DNA of 64,000 bases. Source: Fen-178 sp963722575 (GTDB taxonomy: Bacteria; Acidobacteriota; Terriglobia; Bryobacterales; Bryobacteraceae). The position numbers and the translations under genes are program-made. The stretch covers positions 2,232,001-2,296,000 of the forward strand of contig CAVRNR010000022.1 in the NCBI GenBank assembly GCA_963722575.1, written 5' to 3'. Position 1 is the stretch's first letter, and every line of letters begins with the position of its first letter. The notes under the pieces were generated by a model. That model saw nothing but the letters and a program-made list of their open reading frames with translations. It searched no databases and had not been told where the DNA came from. Shown one piece after another: positions 34,856 through 42,486 of the stretch.

Positions 34856-36146
34856 CTTGGGTTTCCGGGTCATCGATGGCGAAGTGGCGCGAGCACGCGC
34901 TTACCTGCCGGATGCCAAGCGCTGCGAGCACGTAGCTATTCTCGGCAAGACCGGCCAGGGCAAATCCTTTTTCCTTCGCCATCTGGCCGGTCAGGACATT
35001 CAGCGCGGCCAGGGTTTCGTGTTCTTCGATCTTCACGGAGACACCATGCCGTTCCTGTTACGGCTCATTGCGGCGGAGGAGCGCAGGCGGGGCGCTGACC
35101 TCAGTGAAAAGCTGATCGTCATCGAACCCGGCGATCCCGAATTCTCGGTCGGGCTGAACGTGCTGGAAGCGCAGGCGGGCCAGCAAGGCTATGTGCAGCT
35201 TGCCGAGTTCGCGCAGATTCTCAAAGCGCGCTGGCACCTGGATTCGTTCGGGGCTAGGACCGAAGAGCTGCTGCGCAACGGCCTGCACGTGCTGGCGGAC
35301 AACGGCCTCACCCTGCTGGAGATTTTGGCGCTTCTCACCAACGCCGCCTTCCGGGCGGCGTGCCTCAACCGCGTGCAGAATACCGAAGTCGCCAATTACT
35401 TCCGCACCCGCTTTGACACCCGCAGCGAAGCCATGCAGGGAGTCTACCGCGACGCCATCTTAAACAAGCTCTCGGGCTTTACCACGGACCTGCGCTTCCG
35501 CCACATCCTGGGCCAGCAGCACTCGACGTTTTCCCTGCTGGAGGCTATGGACCGGGGCCGGTGGGTGGTCCTCAACCTCGACAAGGGGCGGCTCGGCGAA
35601 GAGGCCTCGACCCTCGGCAGCCTGCTCTTGACCAAACTTAAGAACGCCCTGTTTGCCCGCACACGGCGGCAGTTGTTCACCCTGTACTGCGACGAGATCC
35701 AAAACCTGGTCGCCTATGACGCCGGGCTGGACACGCTGCTTTCCGAAGCCCGCAAGTTCGGCATCTGTGTTGTTTCCGCCAACCAGTTCCTGGAGCAGTA
35801 TCCGGCGCAGATGCGTGCCGCCATCATGGCCGTCGGCACGCACGTGTTCTTTCAGCTTTCCAGCACCGATGCCGAGAAGATGGCCAACTCGCTCGACGGC
35901 GGCAAACGCCTCGCCGAACTGCTGAAGAACCTGCCCAAGCGGCGCATGGTCATCAAGAGCGGCAGCCACCGCCCCCAGGAAGTGCTCGTGCCCAATGTCG
36001 CCGAACTCGAGGGTGACTACGCCGACTTGTACAACCGCTGCCGGGCGCGCTGGGCCAGGCGGCGGACCGACATCGAGGCCGAGATTCGCCAGCGCCAGCA
36101 GCAGGCCAATCGCCGGACCGAGGAGGTGCTCAATGACTGGGAATAG
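34773..36146 (+). CDS. TraG/VirD4-HerA-like conjugative ATPase
   Basis: A 457-residue ATPase; ATG at 34773 is preferred to 34650, which would add 41 residues overlapping the methyltransferase. Walker A is ILGKTGQGKSFF (57-68), and Walker B lies near residue 303 in LYCDEIQNLVAY. VSANQFLEQYP further on is the arginine/sensor region typical of VirD4/TraD coupling proteins. No N-terminal membrane segments are seen, so it may be a soluble DNA-pumping ATPase or rely on another anchor. It overlaps the replication-relaxation gene, a pairing known from conjugative and mobilisable elements. Confidence 0.82.
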   Translation: MIEKLLATTWNHLVASGRRDTETASRLDLGFRVIDGEVARARAYLPDAKRCEHVAILGKTGQGKSFFLRHLAGQDIQRGQGFVFFDLHGDTMPFLLRLIAAEERRRGADLSEKLIVIEPGDPEFSVGLNVLEAQAGQQGYVQLAEFAQILKARWHLDSFGARTEELLRNGLHVLADNGLTLLEILALLTNAAFRAACLNRVQNTEVANYFRTRFDTRSEAMQGVYRDAILNKLSGFTTDLRFRHILGQQHSTFSLLEAMDRGRWVVLNLDKGRLGEEASTLGSLLLTKLKNALFARTRRQLFTLYCDEIQNLVAYDAGLDTLLSEARKFGICVVSANQFLEQYPAQMRAAIMAVGTHVFFQLSSTDAEKMANSLDGGKRLAELLKNLPKRRMVIKSGSHRPQEVLVPNVAELEGDYADLYNRCRARWARRRTDIEAEIRQRQQQANRRTEEVLNDWE

Positions 36147-36912
36147 GCGGCGAGGAATCATCCTGCAGGATCGTGACCGCCAACTGCTGTCCGAACTCGC
36201 GGTCATGCGCATCATCGACCGCGAGATGACCAAGCTGGTGGCAGGATTCGGCTCCACAACCCAGGTCAACATGCGGCTATTGGAACTGACCCGGGCGGGC
36301 GTCCTGCGCCGGTTCTTCATCGGAAGCATCGCTCACGGCCGCAAGGCCGTTTATACGCTCGCGCCCAAGGGCGTCGAGTTGGTGGCAGCCCGGCTCGGCG
36401 GCATCAGCCGCCCCGCTGGCAGGCTCGTTATCGGCGATGCCTTTGTCGAGCACCAGACCGGCATCAATGAAGTCTACGTCACCGTGAAGCACCGCCCCGC
36501 TCCACAAGCTGGCATCCGCCTGCGCCGCTGGATCGCCTTCCGCCAGTCCATCTCCGAGGCCATCAAATTGACACCGGATGGCTACTTCGAACTTGCCGCA
36601 GGCGACTCCATTCGCGCCATGTTCCTGGAGGTGGACCTGGGTACCGAGGCGCTGAAGGTTTGGCAGCAAAAGACCGCCTCTTACCTTCAGCTTGCCGTCT
36701 CAGGCGAGTTCACCCGCCGCTTCGGACCGCCGCAGTTCCGCGTACTCGTGGTGGCGAGCTCGGAAAAGCGCCTGGCCAACATCCGCGCGACCGTGGCCAA
36801 GTCCACTGACAAGATCTTCCGGTTCACGACCCTTGACAACATTCACGGCGACGGCTTCTGGTCGCCGGTCTGGCTCCGGCCAACCGGCGGCCAGAGGCTC
36901 TCGCTCCTGTGA
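36133..36912 (+). CDS. replication-relaxation family protein
   Basis: A 259-residue protein from the ATG at 36133, overlapping the ATPase gene by 14 bases. The N-terminal winged helix (RDRQLLSELAVMRIIDREMT, RLLELTRAGVLRRFF, KAVYTLAPKGVELVA) and the following FVEHQTGINEVYV stretch match the replication-relaxation family as I know it. Members accompany TraG/VirD4-like ATPases on plasmids and integrative elements and are thought to take part in DNA nicking or relaxation. Confidence 0.78.
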   Translation: MTGNRRRGIILQDRDRQLLSELAVMRIIDREMTKLVAGFGSTTQVNMRLLELTRAGVLRRFFIGSIAHGRKAVYTLAPKGVELVAARLGGISRPAGRLVIGDAFVEHQTGINEVYVTVKHRPAPQAGIRLRRWIAFRQSISEAIKLTPDGYFELAAGDSIRAMFLEVDLGTEALKVWQQKTASYLQLAVSGEFTRRFGPPQFRVLVVASSEKRLANIRATVAKSTDKIFRFTTLDNIHGDGFWSPVWLRPTGGQRLSLL

Positions 36913-37346
36913 GATTCCCTATGCGTTATTGCAACCAATGCCATCACGTCACTCCCGGCGAGCCGCTGTTCTGCAACTTCTGCGGACGATCCTACAACCT
37001 CAAGCTCTGCCCGCACCGGCATCCTAATCCCCGCAATGCCGAGATCTGCAGTCAGTGCGGCTCCCGCGACCTCTCCATGCCGCACCCGCGGGTTCCGCTC
37101 TGGCTGGCTCCGCTGCTGCTGATCCTGTCGGCCCTGCCCGGCCTGGTGCTGATCGGCGTCACGCTGATGTTCCTGATCGGCTTCGTCAACGCCCTGGCCA
37201 GCAGCCCCCAACTCCTGCTGCAGTTCATGCTGGTCGGCCTGATGCTGGCCTTCCTCTGGTACCTCTACATGCATTTGCCCAGATTCCTGCGGCGATTCCT
37301 TACCCGCCTGTTCAGTCGTTCCCAGCGAGACGATCATGGCCACTAG
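36909..37346 (+). CDS. zinc-ribbon membrane protein
   Basis: A 145-residue protein with a GTG start overlapping the previous stop (ATG at 36921 is an alternative). Two Cys4 zinc ribbons (YCNQCHH ... FCNFCGR and ICSQCGS) are followed by two membrane segments (about 63-90 and 97-120) and a basic tail. It may supply the membrane anchor that the TraG-like ATPase lacks; that is an inference from gene order. Confidence 0.75.
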   Translation: MRFPMRYCNQCHHVTPGEPLFCNFCGRSYNLKLCPHRHPNPRNAEICSQCGSRDLSMPHPRVPLWLAPLLLILSALPGLVLIGVTLMFLIGFVNALASSPQLLLQFMLVGLMLAFLWYLYMHLPRFLRRFLTRLFSRSQRDDHGH

Positions 37347-37749
37347 TCTTCCGAATTCCGAAATCAAGAGACGACACCGTACCGAACCGAAGGCCGGAGT
37401 ACCCAAGGCGCGCAAACCCGCGCGTTTACGGGCTTATCTGGCCCCAGGGGGCGGGCAATGCTGCCCGCCCCATTGCCCGCCCCAACGTGGGCCAATTGTG
37501 CGCGAACGGGGGCCATTTGTGCGGCCGCCCCAGCCTACCTTCGGCCCGCCGGCTTCCGCGCTCGGACAGCCCCTTGGTATCGAACAGGCCGCGGAACTCA
37601 TCGGCTGCTCGCCCTGGACCGTACGGCAGACCCTCCTCCCACGGGGGCTCCCGCACTTCCGGTTCAGGGCCAGCGGCAGATTGATCTTCTACCGGGATCA
37701 GCTCATCCGTTGGATCGAAAACCAACAGCAAGGAGGAAAAACTACGTGA
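37336..37749 (+). CDS. excisionase-like helix-turn-helix protein
   Basis: A 137-residue protein with a basic, Pro-rich N-terminal half. The C-terminal MerR/excisionase-type helix-turn-helix reads LGIEQAAELIGCSPWTVRQT and is followed by LIFYRDQLIRWIEN. The gene overlaps the integrase start by four bases (GTGA). This is the usual position of an Xis that sets the direction of integrase-driven recombination. Confidence 0.75.
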   Translation: MATSLPNSEIKRRHRTEPKAGVPKARKPARLRAYLAPGGGQCCPPHCPPQRGPIVRERGPFVRPPQPTFGPPASALGQPLGIEQAAELIGCSPWTVRQTLLPRGLPHFRFRASGRLIFYRDQLIRWIENQQQGGKTT

Positions 37750-38855
37750 GCCTGTTTAAGCGCGGCAGCGTCTGGTGGTCGTACTTCTACGAAGACGGTG
37801 TCCGCCATCAGTCTTCCACCGGGACTTCCAACCGCAGGCAGGCCGAGACCATCGAAGCCAAGCTCAAGGAAGAAGTCACCAACCAGCGCTACCAGATCGT
37901 CAAGGCTGATCCCACGATGACCTTCGGCGATCTCGCCGCCCGCTTTCTCGCCAGCGGCTCCGTCCGCCCGCACCATATCTATCACCTCAAGCTCCTGCTG
38001 CCGTTCTTCGCGGACACCGCCGTGCTCCGGATCACCAAATCCCTGGCCGACGAGTTCCGCAGGCAGCGGCAAGCCGGCAAGGCCACCAAGGACGCCACCG
38101 TCAACCGGGACTTGAGCGTGCTGCGGCACATCCTGTACTGGGGTGTGGACGAGCAACTACTGCAAGCCAACCCGCTCGCCCGCCTCAGGATGGCCCGCGA
38201 GCGGCGCATCCGCCGCCAGGTGCTGAGCGTGGCCGAGGAGATATCGCTCCTGGCCGCGGCCAAAGATCACCTGCGCGCCATGATCATCGCCGCCCTGGAC
38301 ACCGGGATGCGGCGCGGGGAAATCACCAGCCAGCGGTGGGAGGACATCGACTTCTCCCGCAAGCTGCTGTTCGTCACGCGCTCTAAAACCCCGGAAGGAG
38401 AATCCCGCGAGATCCCGTTGACCGAGCGGCTGCACGAGCATTTGCTCGAAAACCGCAAAGATACAGGTCTCGTCATCTATTTCCGCGACCGCCCGGTCCG
38501 CATCGTGAAGCGCACGTGGCAGACCGCGCTGAAGAACGCCGGTCTGCGCCACATCCGTTTCCACGATCTTCGCCACACCTTCAACACTCGCCTGATGGAG
38601 GCGGGCGTCCTGCAAGAAATCCGCATGGCGCTCATGGGCCATTCCTCGGGCTCGAAAGTGCACTCGACCTACACCCACATCGAGCTTCCGGCCAAGCGCA
38701 TCGCCATCCGGAAGCTGCAGGAGTGGGTCCACCAGCAACAGGAGGAACTTAACAAGGAGCATGACAATGCCAGCACCGAAGCCGACCGATCCGAAACCGG
38801 CCCCGGCAGCAAAGCCGGAAGGCCGCAAAGTGTGGAAGAAGAAGACGCCCGTTGA
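37746..38855 (+). CDS. tyrosine recombinase/integrase
   Basis: A 369-residue integrase from the GTG at 37746; a longer frame upstream would overlap the excisionase gene. An N-terminal SAM-like core-binding domain covers about 57-145. The catalytic domain has Arg189 (TGMRRGEI), His273 and Arg276 (FHDLRHTF), His299 (MGHSS) and the nucleophile Tyr309 (HSTYTHIE). All catalytic residues are present. It is preceded by an excisionase-like gene and is a candidate driver for this element, but no matching attachment site is seen beside it. Confidence 0.92.
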   Translation: MSLFKRGSVWWSYFYEDGVRHQSSTGTSNRRQAETIEAKLKEEVTNQRYQIVKADPTMTFGDLAARFLASGSVRPHHIYHLKLLLPFFADTAVLRITKSLADEFRRQRQAGKATKDATVNRDLSVLRHILYWGVDEQLLQANPLARLRMARERRIRRQVLSVAEEISLLAAAKDHLRAMIIAALDTGMRRGEITSQRWEDIDFSRKLLFVTRSKTPEGESREIPLTERLHEHLLENRKDTGLVIYFRDRPVRIVKRTWQTALKNAGLRHIRFHDLRHTFNTRLMEAGVLQEIRMALMGHSSGSKVHSTYTHIELPAKRIAIRKLQEWVHQQQEELNKEHDNASTEADRSETGPGSKAGRPQSVEEEDAR

Positions 38856-38979
38856 GGTGGTCTTGGAACAAGCCGACAAGCTCAAGGCCGAGATCGCCGA
38901 GATAGAAGAGGAGCTGAAGGCCAAACGGCGGCAGCTTCAGAAGTTCGAAGAGGCCAAGAAGCTGTTCGAAGGGATATAA
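38761..38979 (+). CDS. small coiled-coil protein
   Basis: A 72-residue protein with an AAGGAG site just upstream; it overlaps the integrase end by 95 bases. It has a Pro/Lys-rich N-terminus, then a coiled coil (VVLEQADKLKAEIAEIEEEL, KRRQLQKFEEAKKLF). Function unknown. The overlap suggests translational coupling. Confidence 0.65.
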   Translation: MTMPAPKPTDPKPAPAAKPEGRKVWKKKTPVEVVLEQADKLKAEIAEIEEELKAKRRQLQKFEEAKKLFEGI

Positions 38980-38983
38980 CGCC

Positions 38984-39298
38984 ATGCAGCTTCTCACCGA
39001 TGACCTCCGCAACCGCCTGCCCCCGCTGAACGGGCAAGAAGCGGAAGCCGACCCGGTAGTGTATGCCAGGTTCTCCGTGCCCGGCATGGAGCTGGCCTGG
39101 TATCCCATCGAAGGAGAGCCGCGAGGCGAAGATTTTCTGTTCTTCGGTTGGATTTCCGGGAGCAGGAACGAGTTCGACTTCTTCCTGCTCTCCGAACTGG
39201 AAGCCTTCCGCGGCCTGCTGGAAATCCAGCGGGTGGAACGCGACCCGGCGTTCGCCGCAGGCAGGCTCACCGACGTAGTGCCCGCTCCCGATTCATGA
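38984..39298 (+). CDS. DUF2958 protein
   Basis: A 104-residue protein matching the DUF2958 pattern: LLTDDLRNRLPPLN at the start, VVYARFSVPGMELAWYPIEG, then FFGWISGSRNEFDFFLLSEL. DUF2958 genes are common on plasmids and integrative elements and often sit near PRTRC-type genes. The molecular role is unknown. It lies 4 bp after the coiled-coil gene and 136 bp before the Ubl gene. Confidence 0.8.
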   Translation: MQLLTDDLRNRLPPLNGQEAEADPVVYARFSVPGMELAWYPIEGEPRGEDFLFFGWISGSRNEFDFFLLSELEAFRGLLEIQRVERDPAFAAGRLTDVVPAPDS

Positions 39299-39434
39299 CG
39301 GCGCGGGATCAACTTGAGACCAAGCCTTGTGCTTGGTCTCTTTCTTATGGTCGCCTTACACCGGCCCGTTTCAATGGTAGTGGGATGGCAAACAGCCTTT
39401 CCGATTCGAAAACGCAAAAGGAGAAACGAACGTT

Positions 39435-39674
39435 ATGAAAAAACTTTCTGTCGTCGTGGCCGGAAGCGGCCACATCCGCGACGTGGAGATCCAGCCCGGC
39501 ACCACGGCCGGCGACATCCTCCACCAAATCAACCTTCCGGACTACCTGTTGTCCAAGGGTCCGAACGAGCCCTTCTTCGCCGCCGCCGAGTCGGTCTACG
39601 ACAAGGTCAAGGACGGCGAGAAGATCTTCGCCTCAACCAAAGCCGAAGTCGGAGAGACGCTGCTGTGCGCGTAA
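39435..39674 (+). CDS. ubiquitin-like beta-grasp protein (Ubl)
   Basis: A 79-residue single-domain protein. The pattern is that of a beta-grasp Ubl: two N-terminal strands (KKLSVVVAGSGHIRDVEIQP), a helix (TTAGDILHQI), then strands around FFAAAESVYDKVKDGEKIFA. It ends VGETLLCA, so the usual Gly-Gly conjugation tail is missing. Either the tail is processed by the JAMM protein or the protein is not conjugated in the normal way. It begins a four-gene set with overlapping starts: Ubl, E2-like, JAMM and E1. A GGAG-type site lies just before the ATG. Confidence 0.78.
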   Translation: MKKLSVVVAGSGHIRDVEIQPGTTAGDILHQINLPDYLLSKGPNEPFFAAAESVYDKVKDGEKIFASTKAEVGETLLCA

Positions 39675-40060
39675 GAGACCTCGGCACCCGGCCTGCCCCC
39701 GCTTCCATCCGCGAGCTGCTTTCGCGGGTGGCGCGGGGGCGCGCCCCCGCAATTCCGGTCCAGCGCCGCCAGATTCCCTACTGGCAGGAGCGCGGCTGGA
39801 CCCAGACGGGCAACCGGTACACCGGCGCCTACCAGACCCCCTATGCGGCTTTCCAAGGCTGGATTGAGCAGCATCGATCCGGGCAGATCGACTTTTTTCT
39901 TTACCTTCCCTCGGACGAAATCCGCCGCCACAGCCATTGGACCTGTTTCCAGCACCGCGGCAACGACTGGTACCTGATCCACATGGGCAAAGAGCCCAGG
40001 GATGTCGGCTCGGGAATCATGACCATCGAACGTTTAATCACGGAGGCTTACGAACAATGA
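39665..40060 (+). CDS. E2-like ubiquitin-conjugating-fold protein (candidate)
   Basis: A 131-residue protein from the GTG at 39665, overlapping the Ubl stop by 10 bases, with GGAG at 39651-39654. The middle (GWTQTGNRYTGAYQTPYAAF) and the C-terminal part (DFFLYLPSDEIRRHSHWTCF then WYLIHMGK and SGIMTIERLITEAY) fit the strand-strand-helix layout of bacterial E2-like proteins. Cys94, the only cysteine, sits where a catalytic thiol could be. The assignment rests on this pattern and on its place between Ubl and JAMM/E1 genes. Confidence 0.65.
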   Translation: MRVRDLGTRPAPASIRELLSRVARGRAPAIPVQRRQIPYWQERGWTQTGNRYTGAYQTPYAAFQGWIEQHRSGQIDFFLYLPSDEIRRHSHWTCFQHRGNDWYLIHMGKEPRDVGSGIMTIERLITEAYEQ

Positions 40061-40719
40061 AGACGATTCACCTGGAAGAGAAGAGAACGGCGCTGGTGGC
40101 GCGGCGCGAGAAGCTGATTGGCCGCTTCAACGGGGCTGCCCGCGCCCGCAAGAGCACCCGGCGCATGTGCGCGGAGATCCGGCGGACTAACGAGTTCCTG
40201 GAAAGCCTGGAGCGGATCGAAGCGGAAAACACCGGCAGGCCCAACACCGGCCCGCGCCGCTACGCAGTCAGCTCCCTGTTCTTGTACGAGAGCTTCAAGA
40301 AGCTGACAGCGGACAAGGACGAGCACTTCTTCTTCATCACTGGCTCGGAGGTCGAAGGCGTGCTGGTGCTGGACCAATGGGCCGAGTTTGCGCACCAGCG
40401 GCGCAGTCCGATGGGCGTGGTAGCGGATGTGCCCTCCACACACAACCTGCTCATCAAGCTTGAACAGTTCGGCCACAAGTTCCTGGCCCACTTCCATAGC
40501 CACCCCGGCAACGGTCCTGACGCCACTTGCCCCTCCGGCATCGACGAGGGGTTCCAGAGGCGGTTGGAGAGCGCCGGTCACGTGGCGGTGATGGCCATCT
40601 TCAGCCGCGACGGGTTCATCCGCTTCGTGCGGCTGGACCAGAACCTGGAGATCGAAATCTACGGGGAAGGAGTGGAAAACCATGCGCCCGGCATCTACCG
40701 TCTCAGAAACCGCGCTTAG
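40057..40719 (+). CDS. JAMM/JAB isopeptidase of the Ubl cassette
   Basis: A 220-residue protein starting on the stop of the E2-like gene (ATGA). A helical N-terminus (about 1-60) precedes an MPN domain with Glu98 or Glu100 (GSEVEGVLVLDQ), His147 and His149 (HFHSHPGNG), and Ser160 and Asp163 (CPSGID). This is a complete JAMM zinc site with a longer HxH-to-Ser spacing than in the protein at 15962. Its expected job is to trim the Ubl C-terminus or remove it from targets. Confidence 0.88.
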   Translation: MKTIHLEEKRTALVARREKLIGRFNGAARARKSTRRMCAEIRRTNEFLESLERIEAENTGRPNTGPRRYAVSSLFLYESFKKLTADKDEHFFFITGSEVEGVLVLDQWAEFAHQRRSPMGVVADVPSTHNLLIKLEQFGHKFLAHFHSHPGNGPDATCPSGIDEGFQRRLESAGHVAVMAIFSRDGFIRFVRLDQNLEIEIYGEGVENHAPGIYRLRNRA

Positions 40720-41530
40720 GCTTCGCGGTAAGGCCATTGCTGGAGCCGAAGACCGCCAGAAGAAGATCCCCGGCTTTGACCAGGCGGTCTTCTCCAAGAG
40801 CGGCGTGCTGTGCATTGGCGCGGGCGGCATCATTTCGCAGATTGCCCCCACGCTGGTACGCAAGGGCATCGGCCGCATCGCGCTCCTGGACGATGACATT
40901 GTTGAGGCGAGCAACCTCAACCGCCAGCGCTTCTATGAGCGGGACCTCGGCAAGAACAAGGCCTTTGCGCTTGCCGAGAATCTCCAGGCCGAATGCATTG
41001 TCGAAACCGAGATCCGCAGCCTTCCGTTTCGCCTGCAGGAGGTTGTGGCGCGTGGCATTGACCTGTCTTGCGATGTCGCCGTCTGCGGCGTGGATAACAA
41101 TCCGGCCCGCGTGTTTGCCAGTCGGCACTTCCGCGCCGCCGGCATACCGGTGGTGTTCACCGCTGTCAGCGCCAACGGCGACCACGGCTATGTTTTCGTG
41201 CAGGGCAGGGAGGGGCCGTGTATTGCCTGCGTGTTTCCGGACATGATCACCGACGACCGCTACCCGTGTCCAGGCACTCCGGCCATCGCCGACATTCTGC
41301 AGGCGGTCGGGGCATTGGCCGTCTACGCCATCGACACGTTGCTAATGCAGCGCCCGCGCGCCTGGAACTACCGCCGCCTGGGTTTGGCCGAAGGCGACTT
41401 CGACTGCGCCACTCAAGTGGAGCACCGAGACGGCTGCCGACTCTGTATGCGCGCCTCCAAGGTTGTACCCATCACCCAAGGAACGCGTCGCGGCCTCATC
41501 TCCGACTCGGCGCAGAAAGGCCGGCTGTGA
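40682..41530 (+). CDS. E1-like ThiF/MoeB-family enzyme
   Basis: A 282-residue adenylating enzyme overlapping the JAMM gene by 38 bases, with a GGAAGGAG-type site inside that gene. The nucleotide loop is IGAGGIISQ (45-53), with DDDIVEASNLNRQRF (70-84) supplying the acidic and Arg residues. Two CxxC pairs (Cys180/183 and Cys252/255) should hold structural zinc. Cys196 (YPCPGTP) lies where MoeB/E1 enzymes carry their catalytic thiol. E1s adenylate the C-terminus of a Ubl and pass it to a thiol. The absent diglycine of the Ubl makes the exact chemistry unclear. Confidence 0.9.
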   Translation: MRPASTVSETALRLRGKAIAGAEDRQKKIPGFDQAVFSKSGVLCIGAGGIISQIAPTLVRKGIGRIALLDDDIVEASNLNRQRFYERDLGKNKAFALAENLQAECIVETEIRSLPFRLQEVVARGIDLSCDVAVCGVDNNPARVFASRHFRAAGIPVVFTAVSANGDHGYVFVQGREGPCIACVFPDMITDDRYPCPGTPAIADILQAVGALAVYAIDTLLMQRPRAWNYRRLGLAEGDFDCATQVEHRDGCRLCMRASKVVPITQGTRRGLISDSAQKGRL

Positions 41531-42483
41531 CCTTGCATAGCGCGCTACCAATCAACGAGGTCATCCATGGCGACGCCCGAGAGGTTCTACGGGAGTTCCC
41601 TGGTCAAAGCGTGGACATGATTATCACCTCACCTCCGTATTGGGCGCTGCGCGACTACGGGGTGGAGGGACAAATCGGCAGTGAACACCAGTTCGGCGAT
41701 TACATCTCCGCCCTGATTGAGGTTCTTACGGAGGCGCACCGGGTCCTGAAAGAACGCGGAAGCTGCTGGGTCAACCTGGGAGATACCTACGGCACCGGCA
41801 GCGGTGCCGGCCTGCGCGAGGGAAAGCAGGCCACGAACCGCGGCACCCAGTCCAACCTGGGCTGGCAGGAAAAAGGCAAGGCCGGGGTGCCGGGGCTGGA
41901 GAAAAGTCTGCTGCAAATCCCTTCCCGCTTCGCCATTGAAATGACCCGCTGCGGATGGATTCTGCGCAACGAGATCATCTGGCGCAAGCCCAACTGCATA
42001 CCGTCCTCGGCCAAGGACCGCTTCACCGTGGACTATGAAAAGCTGTTCTTTTTCGTCAAGAGGCCGCGCTACTACTTCCGGCAACAACTGGAGCCCCTGG
42101 CTCCCAATTCGGATGTAGCCTACCGCGCCAAGCTGCGCCAGGGCCGGGCGTATCGCAGCAAGCAGCCTTACCGGCTTAACTTCCCGGCATCATTTAATAA
42201 TCTGCACGGCCGTAACAAGCGCTGCGTGTGGTCCATCCCTACCCAGCCGTTCTCAGGCGCGCACTTCGCGGTTTATCCTCCAGCCTTGATCGAGGTTCCC
42301 ATTCAGGCTGCCTGCCCCGAAGGGGGCGTGGTTCTCGATCCGTTCTTGGGCAGCGGCACCACGGCCTTGGTGGCGCTGAAGCACGGGCGGCGGTTCATTG
42401 GCATTGACCTCAACGCCGAGTACGTTGCGTTGGCCAGAGAAAGGATCAGCCCCTTGCTGGGTCAGGAGAGGCTGGCTGCCTAG
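41527..42483 (+). CDS. DNA methyltransferase (N4C/N6A, SPPY type)
   Basis: A 318-residue methyltransferase with a GTG start overlapping the E1 stop (GTGA). The catalytic motif is TSPPYWALRDYG (about 34-45), the serine form typical of N4-cytosine or phage-type N6-adenine enzymes. The AdoMet motif DPFLGSGTTALVALKHGR follows near residue 270, so the order is beta type. No endonuclease is adjacent. Coupled translation ties it to the Ubl cassette. Confidence 0.88.
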   Translation: MTLHSALPINEVIHGDAREVLREFPGQSVDMIITSPPYWALRDYGVEGQIGSEHQFGDYISALIEVLTEAHRVLKERGSCWVNLGDTYGTGSGAGLREGKQATNRGTQSNLGWQEKGKAGVPGLEKSLLQIPSRFAIEMTRCGWILRNEIIWRKPNCIPSSAKDRFTVDYEKLFFFVKRPRYYFRQQLEPLAPNSDVAYRAKLRQGRAYRSKQPYRLNFPASFNNLHGRNKRCVWSIPTQPFSGAHFAVYPPALIEVPIQAACPEGGVVLDPFLGSGTTALVALKHGRRFIGIDLNAEYVALARERISPLLGQERLAA

Positions 42484-42486
42484 CGG

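Noticed and set aside
39435..41530. BilABCD (ISG15-like) defence operon
   Set aside because: The gene set is similar, but the Ubl is a single domain without Gly-Gly, the JAMM gene precedes the E1 gene, and the cluster is embedded with ParB and methyltransferases; a PRTRC-like or separate type fits better.
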